A stretch of 64,000 bases of DNA from Cyclobacterium salsum (lineage in GTDB: Bacteria > Bacteroidota > Bacteroidia > Cytophagales > Cyclobacteriaceae). Made by a program: the position numbers and the translations under genes. The stretch covers positions 1-64,000 of the forward strand of contig NZ_WNKG01000005.1 in NCBI RefSeq assembly GCF_010119245.1, read 5' to 3'. Below are positions 44,438-53,990 of the stretch, one piece after another. Under the pieces are notes generated by a model that saw only the letters and a list, made by a program, of their open reading frames with translations, did no database searches and was not told where the DNA came from. Each line of letters starts with the position of its first letter. Within the stretch, counting starts at the first letter, position 1.

Positions 44438-44509
44438 CCGTTCGGGTGAACGGTTCACTCCAAGGAGGGAAATCCGAAATAAAACCTCAGCCAGATGACC
44501 CTAAGGCTG
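44438..44509 (+). promoter_or_regulatory. Structured rpsA leader (putative S1 autoregulatory element)
   Basis: The expected mRNA leader holds a perfect 6-bp hairpin (CCGTTC/GAACGG with GGGT loop, 44438-44453), an unusual purine-rich AGGAGG at 44463-44468, and a second pairing CAGCC/GGCTG (44488-44509). Leaders of ribosomal protein S1 genes are autoregulated in other bacteria, so this is a plausible S1-binding structure. No known consensus was confirmed. Confidence 0.4.
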
Positions 44510-44536
44510 TTGAAAATCAGGGTTGTACTATATTAT

Positions 44537-46321
44537 ATGTCAAATCAAGAAGATTTTAACTGGGAAAAATTCGAAACCAAGGGATTTGGAGAAGGCTATA
44601 CCAAGGCTGAAAGGGCCGAGATGGAAAAGCTGTACGACAAGACCCTTACTGAGATCACCGAAAAGGAAGTTATTACCGGCACCGTAGTCGGCATTAACGA
44701 CAAGGACGTGATCATCAATATTGGTTTCAAATCAGACGGGCTGGTGCCTTTAAACGAATTCCGTGACCTTGAAGACCTTAAAATCGGAGACGAGGTAGAA
44801 TTGTTTATTGAGGAGCAGGAAAATTCATTGGGACAACTGGTCCTTTCCCGCAAGAAAGCGAAAATGGTGAAAGCCTGGCAGACCATCGAGGAAGCGTTGG
44901 AAGAAGACAATGTGATCGAAGGGCTGGTAAAGCGTAGAACCAAAGGCGGATTAATCGTGGATATTTACGGAGTAGAGGCTTTCCTGCCGGGATCCCAAAT
45001 TGACGTGAAGCCTATCCGGGATTTTGATATCTACGTGGGCAAAAAGATGGAAGTGAAAGTGGTGAAAATAAACCATGCCAACGACAACGTGGTGGTTTCT
45101 CACAAAGTGTTGATAGAAAAAGATCTGGAGAAGCAAAAAGCCGAGATCCTGAACAACCTGGAAAAAGGCCAGGTACTCGAAGGGGTAATCAAAAACATGA
45201 CCAATTTCGGTGTATTCATCGATTTGGGAGGTGTCGACGGATTATTGCACATCACCGATATTTCCTGGGGCCGAATCAACCATCCCGAAGAAGTGCTTAA
45301 TCTGGACGACAAAGTACAGATCGTGGTACTGGACTTCGATGATGATAAAAAGCGAATATCCCTGGGCATGAAGCAACTGACCCCACATCCATGGGATTCC
45401 CTTTCAGCCAGTCTGGAAGTTGGTTCCAAGGTCAAGGGCAAAATTGTTAATGTGGCCGATTATGGTGCCTTCCTGGAACTGGCACCTGGCGTAGAGGGGC
45501 TTATTCACGTTTCGGAAATGTCCTGGTCACAACACCTGAGAAATCCAGCCGACTTTGTAAAAGTAGGAGACGAAATCGATGCGGTTGTATTGACCATGGA
45601 TAAGGACGAGCGAAAAATGTCCTTGGGCATTAAGCAGCTTACCGAGGATCCATGGACCAAAGCAGAGATGGGTGAGAAATATGCCATCGGTACCAAACAC
45701 AAAGGGATCGTCCGTAACCTGACCAATTTTGGATTGTTCCTCGAACTGGAAGAGGGAATCGACGGCCTGGTACACGTTTCCGACCTGTCCTGGACCAAAA
45801 AAATCAAGCACCCTTCCGAGTTTGTGAAAGTTGGAGACGAGCTAGACGTAATCGTACTGGAGTTGGATCTGGACAGCAGAAGACTGGCACTGGGTCATAA
45901 GCAACTTGAAGAGAATCCTTGGGATACCTTCGAGAGCGTGTTCCCAATCGGTTCTTCCCACAAATGCTCTATCATCTCCAAGAATGACAAAGGAGCCGTG
46001 TTGGAGCTTCCTTATGGACTGGAAGGATTTGCGACAGCCAAAAACCTGGAGAAGGAAGACGGAACGCAGGCGGAAGCTGGCGAAAGCCTGGACTTCCGGG
46101 TAACGGAATTCTCTAAAGATGACAAGCGTATTGTGCTTTCGCATACGGCTACCTTTAAAGAAGAGGCCATGCCTAAAGCCAGTGCTAAGAAACCGACTAC
46201 GGGAGCAAAGAAGAAAGCTACCGGCGGGACCGACAGTGGTGCTGGAGGAGAAAAATCCACCTTGGGAGATTTGGACGCATTGTCTGCTTTGAAGGAAAAA
46301 ATGGATCAGACAAAAAAATAA
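44537..46321 (+). CDS. rpsA: 30S ribosomal protein S1
   Basis: About 594 residues from ATG 44537 (MSNQEDFNWEKF); the upstream in-frame ATG at 44495 lies in the leader. Six S1 RNA-binding repeats are visible, among them VITGTVVGINDKDVIINIG, VLEGVIKNMTNFGVFIDLG, KVKGKIVNVADYGAFLELA and KHKGIVRNLTNFGLFLELE. The tail is Ala/Lys/Gly-rich (KKPTTGAKKKATGG). S1 unfolds mRNA at the ribosome and is essential where Shine-Dalgarno signals are weak, as in this phylum. Confidence 0.97.
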   Translation: MSNQEDFNWEKFETKGFGEGYTKAERAEMEKLYDKTLTEITEKEVITGTVVGINDKDVIINIGFKSDGLVPLNEFRDLEDLKIGDEVELFIEEQENSLGQLVLSRKKAKMVKAWQTIEEALEEDNVIEGLVKRRTKGGLIVDIYGVEAFLPGSQIDVKPIRDFDIYVGKKMEVKVVKINHANDNVVVSHKVLIEKDLEKQKAEILNNLEKGQVLEGVIKNMTNFGVFIDLGGVDGLLHITDISWGRINHPEEVLNLDDKVQIVVLDFDDDKKRISLGMKQLTPHPWDSLSASLEVGSKVKGKIVNVADYGAFLELAPGVEGLIHVSEMSWSQHLRNPADFVKVGDEIDAVVLTMDKDERKMSLGIKQLTEDPWTKAEMGEKYAIGTKHKGIVRNLTNFGLFLELEEGIDGLVHVSDLSWTKKIKHPSEFVKVGDELDVIVLELDLDSRRLALGHKQLEENPWDTFESVFPIGSSHKCSIISKNDKGAVLELPYGLEGFATAKNLEKEDGTQAEAGESLDFRVTEFSKDDKRIVLSHTATFKEEAMPKASAKKPTTGAKKKATGGTDSGAGGEKSTLGDLDALSALKEKMDQTKK

Positions 46322-46338
46322 GATTGTTTATAAAATTG

Positions 46339-46373
46339 AAAAAGCGCTTTCCGGTTAGGTTGGCGCTTTTTTT
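46339..46373 (+). terminator. rpsA intrinsic terminator
   Basis: AAAAAGCGC pairs with GCGCTTTTT across a 15-base loop, with a T run, directly after the rpsA stop. The rest of the 180 bp to the tRNA-Cys terminator holds nothing recognised. Confidence 0.85.
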
Positions 46374-46555
46374 ATGTTCTTGAGGGTTTTATTTCACCAC
46401 AGACAGACATCGATAAGCATCCATTTATTTTTTGGAGTTAATTTGTGGTTAGCTGATAAATCTGTGGTTCATGCTTTTGTTTACCACGGCAACATTTCTG
46501 AATGATGGTCATTTAGCTACCCTGATTCCCACTGGAAGTTACCGAAGCGGGAAAC

Positions 46556-46584
46556 AAAAAAAAGCACCCCATGGGATGCTTTTT
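46556..46584 (-). terminator. tRNA-Cys intrinsic terminator
   Basis: On the minus strand AGCATCCC pairs with GGGGTGCT around AT (one G-T pair), followed by a T run, just past the tRNA 3' end. Confidence 0.85.
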
Positions 46585-46586
46585 GG

Positions 46587-46657
46587 AGGTCGAGAGCGGA
46601 TTCGAACCGCTGTACAAGGTTTTGCAGACCTCTGCCTAGCCACTCGGCCACTCGACC
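46587..46657 (-). tRNA. tRNA-Cys (anticodon GCA)
   Basis: The minus strand forms a cloverleaf with acceptor GGTCGAG/CTCGACC, anticodon loop CTGCAAA (anticodon GCA, cysteine) and T loop TTCGAAT. Discriminator U fits tRNA-Cys. No CCA is encoded. It is oriented against rpsA and the respiratory operon. Confidence 0.96.
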
Positions 46658-46948
46658 TTTTGATTAATTGAAGCGCAAATTTAGGAATTAAAAGCTGCCC
46701 ATTCAAATCAACCGGGTAAAAAATATTATTTTCAAGCCTGGCCTGGATTTTTAACTAAAATTTCGAACCCATCCTTTATCACCACCCGACCGGGTAATTT
46801 TATTTCGAAAATTGTATGGAAATGGAGTTATTTATAACGGTTCTAAATTAATTAAAACACAAACACTTGTTTTATAATACTTTGGAATACAAAAGGTTAC
46901 AATCATTTTACAATTTTTAACCAATCAGATACCCACCTCTTCTCCAAG

Positions 46949-46979
46949 TTTGAAAAATAGAACTTGGGTAGTACATTTG
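46949..46979 (+). promoter_or_regulatory. Promoter of the respiratory (act/cox) cluster
   Basis: TTTG at 46949-46952 and TACATTTG at 46972-46979 are separated by 19 bp, a full match to the Bacteroidota sigma-ABfr consensus (TTTG, N19, TAnnTTTG). It lies about 50 bp before actA and would drive the long downstream cluster. The rest of 46658-47027 is AT-rich with no gene recognised. Confidence 0.8.
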
Positions 46980-47027
46980 TGGGGAATTTGAATTGCACTG
47001 AGATAATCTGAAAAAGTATATATAACT

Positions 47028-48296
47028 ATGTCGATCAAACGCTCATTATTAGGGGTTTCCTTTCGCGTTATCCACCTGATGGTCCTGTTTTTCCTCGTTT
47101 TGGGGTTTCAGGCGTATGCGGTGGACCCTGAAGTACCGGATAGCGAAGATGCTATCTCCGCGGGTCAGTCTATTTTCAACGCCAACTGCAAAACTTGTCA
47201 CCGGCTGGACCAGAAATTAATTGGACCTGCCTTGCGAGGCGTTACCGAGCGTAGGGAGCTGGAATGGACTAAGCAGTTCATTCTCAATTCTCAGGTCTTA
47301 ATTCAAAGCGGGGATCCCATTGCCGTGGAGTTGTTTGCAGAATACAACAACACCGTCATGCCGCCGATGGACTTTTTAGGCGATGGTGAACTGATGAACC
47401 TACTGGCCTACATTGAATACGGCGACAAGGCAGAACCTGAAGCGGCTGCGGCTGATGCTGGTGCTGGTGGGGAATCAGGAGGAGGATCCGGGGGAGGCAT
47501 TCCCAGCGAATACCTGACCATTATTCTGGTAGTGCTGGTAATTGTTTTGATTTTGGTGCTGGTGGTATTGGGTTTGATCGTATCGGTCCTCACCAAGTAC
47601 ATGAACAACAGCGATAAGCTGGATGCGGATGATAAAGAATTTATCAACCAGAAGACCGACTACCTGTCCATTTTGAAAAGTGATGGCTTTATAGTGATTG
47701 TAACCACCATTGTGTTGGCCTTTGTAGTCAAGACGGCCGTTGATGGCTTATACACCATTGGTGTTCAGGAAGGATATGCGCCTTCGCAACCGATCGCTTA
47801 TTCGCATGAGCTTCACGCCGGGGAGTACGAAATCCCTTGTCAGTATTGCCATACGGGCGTCGAGATCGGAAAATCAGCTAATATTCCTTCCGCTAATATT
47901 TGTATGAATTGCCACATGCACATACAAAATGTTGGCGGCCAGGAGGGCATTTCTCCGGAAATTGCTAAAATATATGCCGCCGTGGACAACGATCAGCCCA
48001 TTGAATGGGTTCGGGTGCATAACCTGCCAGACCTGGCGTATTTTAATCATTCCCAGCACGTAGCGGTAGGAGGTGTGGAATGCCAGACTTGCCACGGACC
48101 GATCGAAGAAATGGAAGTGGTATACCAACATAGTTCACTGACCATGGGCTGGTGTATTGATTGTCACCGTAACACGGAGATCACCACCCGGGGCAATGAA
48201 TATTACGATAAACTCGTGCAGTTACATTCTGAATCCAAAGATGCCTTGAAAGTAAAGGACATTGGAGGTCTGGAATGTGCAAAGTGTCACTATTAA
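47028..48296 (+). CDS. actA: Alternative complex III subunit ActA, six-heme cytochrome c
   Basis: The 422-residue protein has an N-terminal signal/anchor. An N-terminal monoheme domain has CKTCH near residue 54 and MPPM as a likely axial region. A glycine-rich linker, two membrane segments (about 160-185 and 220-240) and a pentaheme domain follow, with CQYCH, CMNCH, CQTCH, CIDCH and CAKCH. It takes electrons from the ActB iron-sulfur subunit toward the oxidase in the quinol-oxidising complex. The class I cytochrome fused to the pentaheme part is visible directly; it is the first gene after the promoter. Confidence 0.93.
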   Translation: MSIKRSLLGVSFRVIHLMVLFFLVLGFQAYAVDPEVPDSEDAISAGQSIFNANCKTCHRLDQKLIGPALRGVTERRELEWTKQFILNSQVLIQSGDPIAVELFAEYNNTVMPPMDFLGDGELMNLLAYIEYGDKAEPEAAAADAGAGGESGGGSGGGIPSEYLTIILVVLVIVLILVLVVLGLIVSVLTKYMNNSDKLDADDKEFINQKTDYLSILKSDGFIVIVTTIVLAFVVKTAVDGLYTIGVQEGYAPSQPIAYSHELHAGEYEIPCQYCHTGVEIGKSANIPSANICMNCHMHIQNVGGQEGISPEIAKIYAAVDNDQPIEWVRVHNLPDLAYFNHSQHVAVGGVECQTCHGPIEEMEVVYQHSSLTMGWCIDCHRNTEITTRGNEYYDKLVQLHSESKDALKVKDIGGLECAKCHY

Positions 48297-48328
48297 ATCT
48301 TTACGAACATTCTTTTCTTTAATATACA

Positions 48329-51300
48329 ATGAAAGAAAATAAAAAGACATATTGGAAAGGCTTAGAGCAGTTGACAAACGATCCCGAGTTTGTAAAACAC
48401 GCCGATCAGGAATTTCCGGGTTTTACCTCAAAGAAAAATCAATCGGAGGACGGTGGATCCTCCCGAAGGGATTTTCTGAAAATGATGGGATTCAGTGTGG
48501 CGGCCGCCTCCCTGGCAGCTTGCGAAGCACCGGTGAGAAAGGCCATCCCCTACGTAAACAAGCCCGTAGATATCAACCCTTCCGTTCCTAATTATTACGC
48601 ATCTACCTTCGCCAGCGGTGGTGATTATGCGTCTATCGTGGTGAAGACACGAGAAGGTCGTCCGATTAAGATCGACGGAAATTCCCTTTCTCCCATCACT
48701 CAGGGTGGCACCAACGCCATCGTAGAAGCCTCGGTGCTTTCCCTGTACGACAAGGCGAGACTGACCGGTCCCCAGATAAATGGACAGCCTGCCGAATGGC
48801 CTGCATTGGATGCAGAGTTGGGAAGCAAGCTTGCTTCTGCCGGGTCCATTAAGATTGTCTCCAACACCATTTTGTCTCCAAGTACCGATCGGGCTATCCG
48901 GCAGTTCGCAGAACGCTATGGAGATGTAGAATTGGTTACCTACGATCCGATTTCCAATTATGGCATTACACGGGCGAGTGAAACCTATTACGGTTCCAGG
49001 ACGCTTCCATCTTATCATTTTGATAAGGCAAAGGTAATTGCAAGTTTTGGGGCAGATTTTCTGGGAAGCTGGATTTCCCCTATTGAATTTGCGCGGCAGT
49101 ATAGCAAAGGCAGGAAAATTTCCAAAGAAAGCCCGGAAATGTCCCGGCATTTCCAGTTTGAATCCAATCTGTCTCTGACAGGTGCAAACGCCGATTACCG
49201 AACGCCCCTTGCCCCTTCACAGAGTGGTTTGGCGGTGTTGTCGCTTTATAATATGATTGCCGGAAAGGCAGGTGCTGGCAGCGCTGGCGGGGCTAACCTG
49301 GATGTACTTCACCTGTCCAGGGCAGCGGATGAATTGTGGGCCAACAGAGGAAACAGCCTGGTGGTATCCGGTTCGAATGACCCGAATGTTCAGGTAATCA
49401 TCCATGCCATCAACGAATTATTAGGAAATACGGGCTCCACGGTAGATTTTCAAAATCCGGTTTATTTCCGAAAGGGAGACGATCAGCGCATGAACCAATT
49501 GGTCAGCGAATTGAATAGTGGAAGTGTAGGGGCCGTCATTTTTTATAATTGCAACCCGGTATACGATTTTGGTGGCGGACAGGCACTGGCAGACGGGATT
49601 GCCAAAGCCAAGGTATCCGTTGCCACCTCCGAGGTGAAGAACGAAACTGCTTCGCTTGTACAATACCTGGCACCGGATCATCATTACCTTGAATCCTGGA
49701 ATGATTTCAGGCCCAAAAAGGGTCTATACAGCCTGGCGCAGCCTACCATTACTCCATTATTTAATACACGACAGGCGCAGGAAAGCTTTTTAAAATGGGC
49801 TGGCAATTCGAATTCTTATTACGACTTTATCCGAGAAGATTGGCAGGCCCTGCACGGAGGGCTTGGAGAGGGCAGTGATTTTCAGTCCTTTTGGGATAAT
49901 TGCCTTCATGACGGCGTATATCAGGCTTCGGAAGCCGAAGGAATGGAAGGGGAAGAAGAAACCGTTTCTGCAGCAGGAGATATTTCAGCGGCGGTTGCTG
50001 CGATCGGGAAGAGGTATCAGGCACAAGGTTCAGGATCCGAGTTGGTAATTTATGCCAAAGTAGGTATTGGTTCCGGTACGTTTGCCAACAACCCCTGGTT
50101 GCATGAAATGCCCGATCCGATTTCGAAAGCTACCTGGGATAATTACCTTACCGTTTCCCAAAAATGGGCCAGCGATAACGGATTGCAAATGAAAGAAGGA
50201 GCCACCCAAATGGCCAATGTTTCGGCCAATGGCGTTTCTTTTACAGTCCCCATTCTGGTGCAGCCAGGACAGGCGGAAGGCACTTTTGGTCTGGCACTGG
50301 GGTACGGACGTACAGCCGCCGGTAGGGTCGCCGATGGGTTGGGCGTAAATGCTTACGCACTGCTGAACAGCAGTAATGGTTACGTTAGTTACGATGTAAC
50401 GGAAGGTGTAAGCGTTAGTCTCAGCGGAGAGTCCTACCGTATTGCGCAGACCCAAACCCATCAAACGTACATGGGAAGGAATTTTGTCATTCAGGAAGCG
50501 ACCCTGGGCGAGTACAAAGAGGATGCTAGTGCCGGAAGGTACCATCCGGAAATTTACAAAGACGGAGAATTCGTAAAACCCAGTAAAATATCCCTATGGT
50601 CCGGGCACAAATACAGCATGCACCACTGGGGACTGGCCATCGACATGAATTCTTGTATTGGCTGCGCCGCCTGTACGGTGGCCTGTCAGGTGGAAAATAA
50701 CGTGGCAGTTGTCGGCAAAGAAGAAGTACTGAACCGCCGGGAAATGGCCTGGATCCGAATAGATCGGTACTACAGTTCACCGGAAACGGCCGATTCGTAT
50801 AAAGAGTTAGAGGAGGCTGCCGACAATCCGGAAGTGACTTTCCAGCCGATGATGTGTCAGCATTGTAATAACGCTCCTTGTGAGACGGTGTGTCCGGTGG
50901 TAGCCACTACGCATAGTTCCGAGGGGCTGAACCAGATGACCTATAATCGCTGTATCGGTACCCGGTATTGTGCCAATAACTGTCCTTATAAAGTTCGAAG
51001 GTTCAACTGGTTTAAGTACCACGACAATAAAGATTTTGCGGGTGTGAATACCGCCCAAAACGATGATTTGGGTAAAATGGTCCTTAATCCGGATGTAACG
51101 GTAAGAGCCAGAGGGGTGATGGAAAAGTGCTCCATGTGTGTGCAACGCATCCAGGCCGGTAAACTTACTGCCAAGCGTGAAAAGAGAGAAGTAAAGGATG
51201 GAGACATAAACGTAGCCTGTGCCGTGGCTTGTCCCACCGAAGCCCTCGTATTTGGCGACATGAACGATTCCAATTCCAAGGTATCCAAAATGCTTAAGAT

Positions 51301-51433
51301 TGAGGAAAATTCAATGGAAGCGATCAAGGAGGTCAATGAAGAAAGGGCCTATCACGTGCTGGAGGAAATTAATGTTAGCCCCAATGTTTGGTATTTTACC
51401 AAGATCAGAAATAAGGACAAAAACGAAGCTTAA
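48329..51433 (+). CDS. actB: Alternative complex III subunit ActB, molybdopterin-oxidoreductase-like iron-sulfur protein
   Basis: The 1034-residue protein has a twin-arginine motif (SRRDFLKMM) with a possible lipid Cys at residue 65. The first ~700 residues are a molybdopterin-oxidoreductase-like fold without obvious cofactor ligands, as expected for ActB. The C-terminal ferredoxin-like part binds iron-sulfur clusters through CIGCAACTVAC near residue 775, CQHCNNAPCETVC near 842, CIGTRYCANNC near 874 and CSMC with CAVAC after 933. It passes electrons from quinol (ActC) to ActA. ActC follows 18 bp later. Confidence 0.95.
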   Translation: MKENKKTYWKGLEQLTNDPEFVKHADQEFPGFTSKKNQSEDGGSSRRDFLKMMGFSVAAASLAACEAPVRKAIPYVNKPVDINPSVPNYYASTFASGGDYASIVVKTREGRPIKIDGNSLSPITQGGTNAIVEASVLSLYDKARLTGPQINGQPAEWPALDAELGSKLASAGSIKIVSNTILSPSTDRAIRQFAERYGDVELVTYDPISNYGITRASETYYGSRTLPSYHFDKAKVIASFGADFLGSWISPIEFARQYSKGRKISKESPEMSRHFQFESNLSLTGANADYRTPLAPSQSGLAVLSLYNMIAGKAGAGSAGGANLDVLHLSRAADELWANRGNSLVVSGSNDPNVQVIIHAINELLGNTGSTVDFQNPVYFRKGDDQRMNQLVSELNSGSVGAVIFYNCNPVYDFGGGQALADGIAKAKVSVATSEVKNETASLVQYLAPDHHYLESWNDFRPKKGLYSLAQPTITPLFNTRQAQESFLKWAGNSNSYYDFIREDWQALHGGLGEGSDFQSFWDNCLHDGVYQASEAEGMEGEEETVSAAGDISAAVAAIGKRYQAQGSGSELVIYAKVGIGSGTFANNPWLHEMPDPISKATWDNYLTVSQKWASDNGLQMKEGATQMANVSANGVSFTVPILVQPGQAEGTFGLALGYGRTAAGRVADGLGVNAYALLNSSNGYVSYDVTEGVSVSLSGESYRIAQTQTHQTYMGRNFVIQEATLGEYKEDASAGRYHPEIYKDGEFVKPSKISLWSGHKYSMHHWGLAIDMNSCIGCAACTVACQVENNVAVVGKEEVLNRREMAWIRIDRYYSSPETADSYKELEEAADNPEVTFQPMMCQHCNNAPCETVCPVVATTHSSEGLNQMTYNRCIGTRYCANNCPYKVRRFNWFKYHDNKDFAGVNTAQNDDLGKMVLNPDVTVRARGVMEKCSMCVQRIQAGKLTAKREKREVKDGDINVACAVACPTEALVFGDMNDSNSKVSKMLKIEENSMEAIKEVNEERAYHVLEEINVSPNVWYFTKIRNKDKNEA

Positions 51434-51451
51434 AAAATAAATCGATAAAAT

Positions 51452-52816
51452 ATGCAGGTTACTTCACCCGTACGCGATCCGCTGGTCACCGGCGGTAAGA
51501 CATACAAGGACGTTACCAATGATATCGCCAGGCACGTAGAAGGAAAGCCCACCGTAGGGTGGCTGCTTGGGTTGGCGGTCTCCTTAGGTGCACTTTTGAT
51601 AGGTAGTTTGGCCCTGGTAGCTACGCTCTGGGAAGGCATTGGCATGTGGGGCCTGAACAAAACCGTAGGCTGGGCCTGGGATATCACCAATTTTGTTTGG
51701 TGGGTGGGAATTGGTCACGCCGGCACCCTTATTTCGGCCGTACTATTGTTGTTCAGGCAAAAATGGAGAACATCCATTAACCGTGCTGCCGAAGCCATGA
51801 CCATTTTCGCGGTTATATGTGCGGCACTGTTTCCCCTGATTCACATGGGAAGACCTTGGATTGGCGCAATATGGGCCTTACCCTTACCTAATACGTATGG
51901 CTCGTTATGGGTGAATTTTAATTCTCCGCTGCTATGGGACGTGTTTGCGATATCCACTTATTTTTCTGTTTCCCTCGTCTTTTGGTATATCGGATTAATT
52001 CCTGATTTCGCTACCATTCGTGATCGGGCGATCGGTTTGCGTAAAACCATCTATGGAGCACTTAGCTTTGGCTGGGATGGCGCCGCGAAGACCTGGATGC
52101 ACTACGAGAGCGTTTCCCTGATATTGGCCGGTCTGGCCACCCCTTTGGTACTTTCCGTGCACACGATTGTATCCTTTGACTTTGCCACTTCGGTAATACC
52201 GGGATGGCATACCACCATCTTTCCGCCCTATTTTGTGGCTGGTGCTATTTTCTCCGGTTTTGCGATGGTGCTCACCCTAATGATCGTTACCCGTAAGGTG
52301 TTCAAACTAGAGGATTACATTACCATAGGGCACATCGAATTGATGAATATCGTAATTATCATCACAGGCTCTATTGTAGGGATTGCCTACATTACCGAGT
52401 TTTTTATGGCTTGGTATTCAGGAGTAGCTGCTGAGCAGTATGCTTTTGTGAACCGGATGTTTGGTCCTTATTGGTGGGCTTACTGGTCCATGATGACCTG
52501 TAATGTGATTTCTCCGCAACTATTCTGGTTCAAAAAAATCCGAACCTCTATTGCTGCTACGTTTATCCTTTCACTGGTAGTGAATATTGGGATGTGGTTT
52601 GAGCGGTTCGTGATTATCGTGACCTCCCTGCATCGGGACTTTCTACCCTCTTCCTGGGTAATGTTCTATCCTACGATCACCGATGTAGGCGTCTATCTCT
52701 TTACATTTGGCTTCTTTTTTACCGCCTTCCTATTGTTTGCCAAATTTTTCCCGGTGATCAACATGGCGGAAGTAAAGGCAGTTTTGAAATCATCATCTGA
52801 AAAAAAAATTAACTAA
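51452..52816 (+). CDS. actC: Alternative complex III subunit ActC (NrfD/PsrC-like, quinol site)
   Basis: The 454-residue integral membrane protein has about ten transmembrane segments in the NrfD/PsrC pattern ([38 protein letters not shown]). In ActABCDEF complexes it carries the quinol oxidation site beside ActB. Its neighbours ActB and ActD lie 18 bp and 2 bp away, so the order is the standard ACIII one. Conserved residues for quinone binding cannot be confirmed from sequence alone. Confidence 0.94.
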   Translation: MQVTSPVRDPLVTGGKTYKDVTNDIARHVEGKPTVGWLLGLAVSLGALLIGSLALVATLWEGIGMWGLNKTVGWAWDITNFVWWVGIGHAGTLISAVLLLFRQKWRTSINRAAEAMTIFAVICAALFPLIHMGRPWIGAIWALPLPNTYGSLWVNFNSPLLWDVFAISTYFSVSLVFWYIGLIPDFATIRDRAIGLRKTIYGALSFGWDGAAKTWMHYESVSLILAGLATPLVLSVHTIVSFDFATSVIPGWHTTIFPPYFVAGAIFSGFAMVLTLMIVTRKVFKLEDYITIGHIELMNIVIIITGSIVGIAYITEFFMAWYSGVAAEQYAFVNRMFGPYWWAYWSMMTCNVISPQLFWFKKIRTSIAATFILSLVVNIGMWFERFVIIVTSLHRDFLPSSWVMFYPTITDVGVYLFTFGFFFTAFLLFAKFFPVINMAEVKAVLKSSSEKKIN

Positions 52817-52818
52817 TC

Positions 52819-53349
52819 ATGGAAAGAGACAAGCATTTTATCCTGGGGATCTTTGATGATGAAGACATTCTGCTGAATGCCGTTAAAGAGGTGCGTGCAA
52901 CCGGGATTCGAATCCACGAAGTGTTCTCTCCCTACCCGGTTCACGGGTTGGATGAAGAATTAGGGTACAAAAGAAGTAGTCTACCCATTGCGGCCTTTTT
53001 GTTCGGCGTACTGGGAACGACATTGGCACTGACCATGCAGTTTTACATGATGAAATTTGACTGGCCCATGATCATTGGAGGTAAGGACCACGCTGCTTTT
53101 CCGGACTTCATTCCCGTGACGTTTGAATTAACGGTTCTTTTGGCAGCATTTGGAATGGTTGGTGTATTTATGATCAGTAGCAATCTGAAGCCCTGGGGGC
53201 AACCAAGGATCTATGATTTGAGGAGTACCGATGACAAACACGTCATGGCCATAGATATCGCAACGAACGCTTCGGTCGATTTGGAAAAAATCAAGGATGC
53301 ATTGAAGACATCCGGAGCCACGGAAGTGAATAGTAAAAGTTTTGACTAA
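52819..53349 (+). CDS. actD: Alternative complex III subunit ActD (DUF3341)
   Basis: The 176-residue protein starts with a small soluble domain (FILGIFDDEDILLNAVKEVR) and has two membrane helices (AAFLFGVLGTTLALTMQFYM and LTVLLAAFGMVGVFMI). The short C-terminal tail is soluble. This matches ActD (DUF3341). It stabilises the complex; no cofactor site is visible. It starts 2 bp after actC. Confidence 0.92.
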   Translation: MERDKHFILGIFDDEDILLNAVKEVRATGIRIHEVFSPYPVHGLDEELGYKRSSLPIAAFLFGVLGTTLALTMQFYMMKFDWPMIIGGKDHAAFPDFIPVTFELTVLLAAFGMVGVFMISSNLKPWGQPRIYDLRSTDDKHVMAIDIATNASVDLEKIKDALKTSGATEVNSKSFD

Positions 53350-53363
53350 GTAATCGCTATCAA

Positions 53364-53990
53364 ATGAAAATAGTAACATCCATATATAGCCTGGCAGTGG
53401 TTGGGATTTCACTTGGAATGGCTTCCTGTGCTGCAGAAGGAGATTATCCCGGGACTGAGTACGCCCCACAGATGTATCATTCGATACCCTATGAGCCATT
53501 GAGCCAGATTCCGAACGAAGAAGAAGGCATGTGGCTTTCTAACCGGGAAGATGGTAAGGGAGAATTTTACAATAGCAACCCCAACAATCAACACAAGATG
53601 AACATGCGTATGCCTGTTCCCAATACCGTGCCCAGGGATCCAAAGGGTATATTGCCCTACCGGCTCAGGGTAGCGGATTTGGAAGGGGCTGCTCTTGTGG
53701 AGAACCCCATCGAGTTGGACGATCAAGTGCTTGACGAAGGAGAGGAACTCTATGTCCAATATTGTGCTTCCTGCCATGGCACCGGAGGGGAAGGAGATGG
53801 CAAGGTAGGAATGGTAATTGGTGGTGTTGCTAATTTGAAGGGTGGCGCCTATATTGACTTAACTGAAGGCCATATTTTTCATGTCATTACCCATGGTAAA
53901 GGTAGAATGGGTGCCCACGGTTCCCAGATTACGGCTGACAGAAGGTGGAAAATTGTACACTATGTTAAACAAGAAATTCAGACGCAATAA
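53364..53990 (+). CDS. actE: Alternative complex III subunit ActE (monoheme cytochrome c lipoprotein)
   Basis: The 208-residue protein has a lipoprotein signal (GMASCAAEG) with the lipid-attachment Cys near residue 21. One heme c motif CASCH lies near residue 134 in YCASCHGTGGEGDG, and GKGRMGAHG provides a likely methionine ligand. It donates electrons toward the oxidase. Its stop and the actF start share one base (TAATG), so the two are coupled. Confidence 0.93.
   Translation: MKIVTSIYSLAVVGISLGMASCAAEGDYPGTEYAPQMYHSIPYEPLSQIPNEEEGMWLSNREDGKGEFYNSNPNNQHKMNMRMPVPNTVPRDPKGILPYRLRVADLEGAALVENPIELDDQVLDEGEELYVQYCASCHGTGGEGDGKVGMVIGGVANLKGGAYIDLTEGHIFHVITHGKGRMGAHGSQITADRRWKIVHYVKQEIQTQ

Noticed and set aside
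44596-46260. Several long minus-strand frames antisense to rpsA
   Set aside because: They are shadows of a highly biased coding sequence; none has a start signal or family resemblance.
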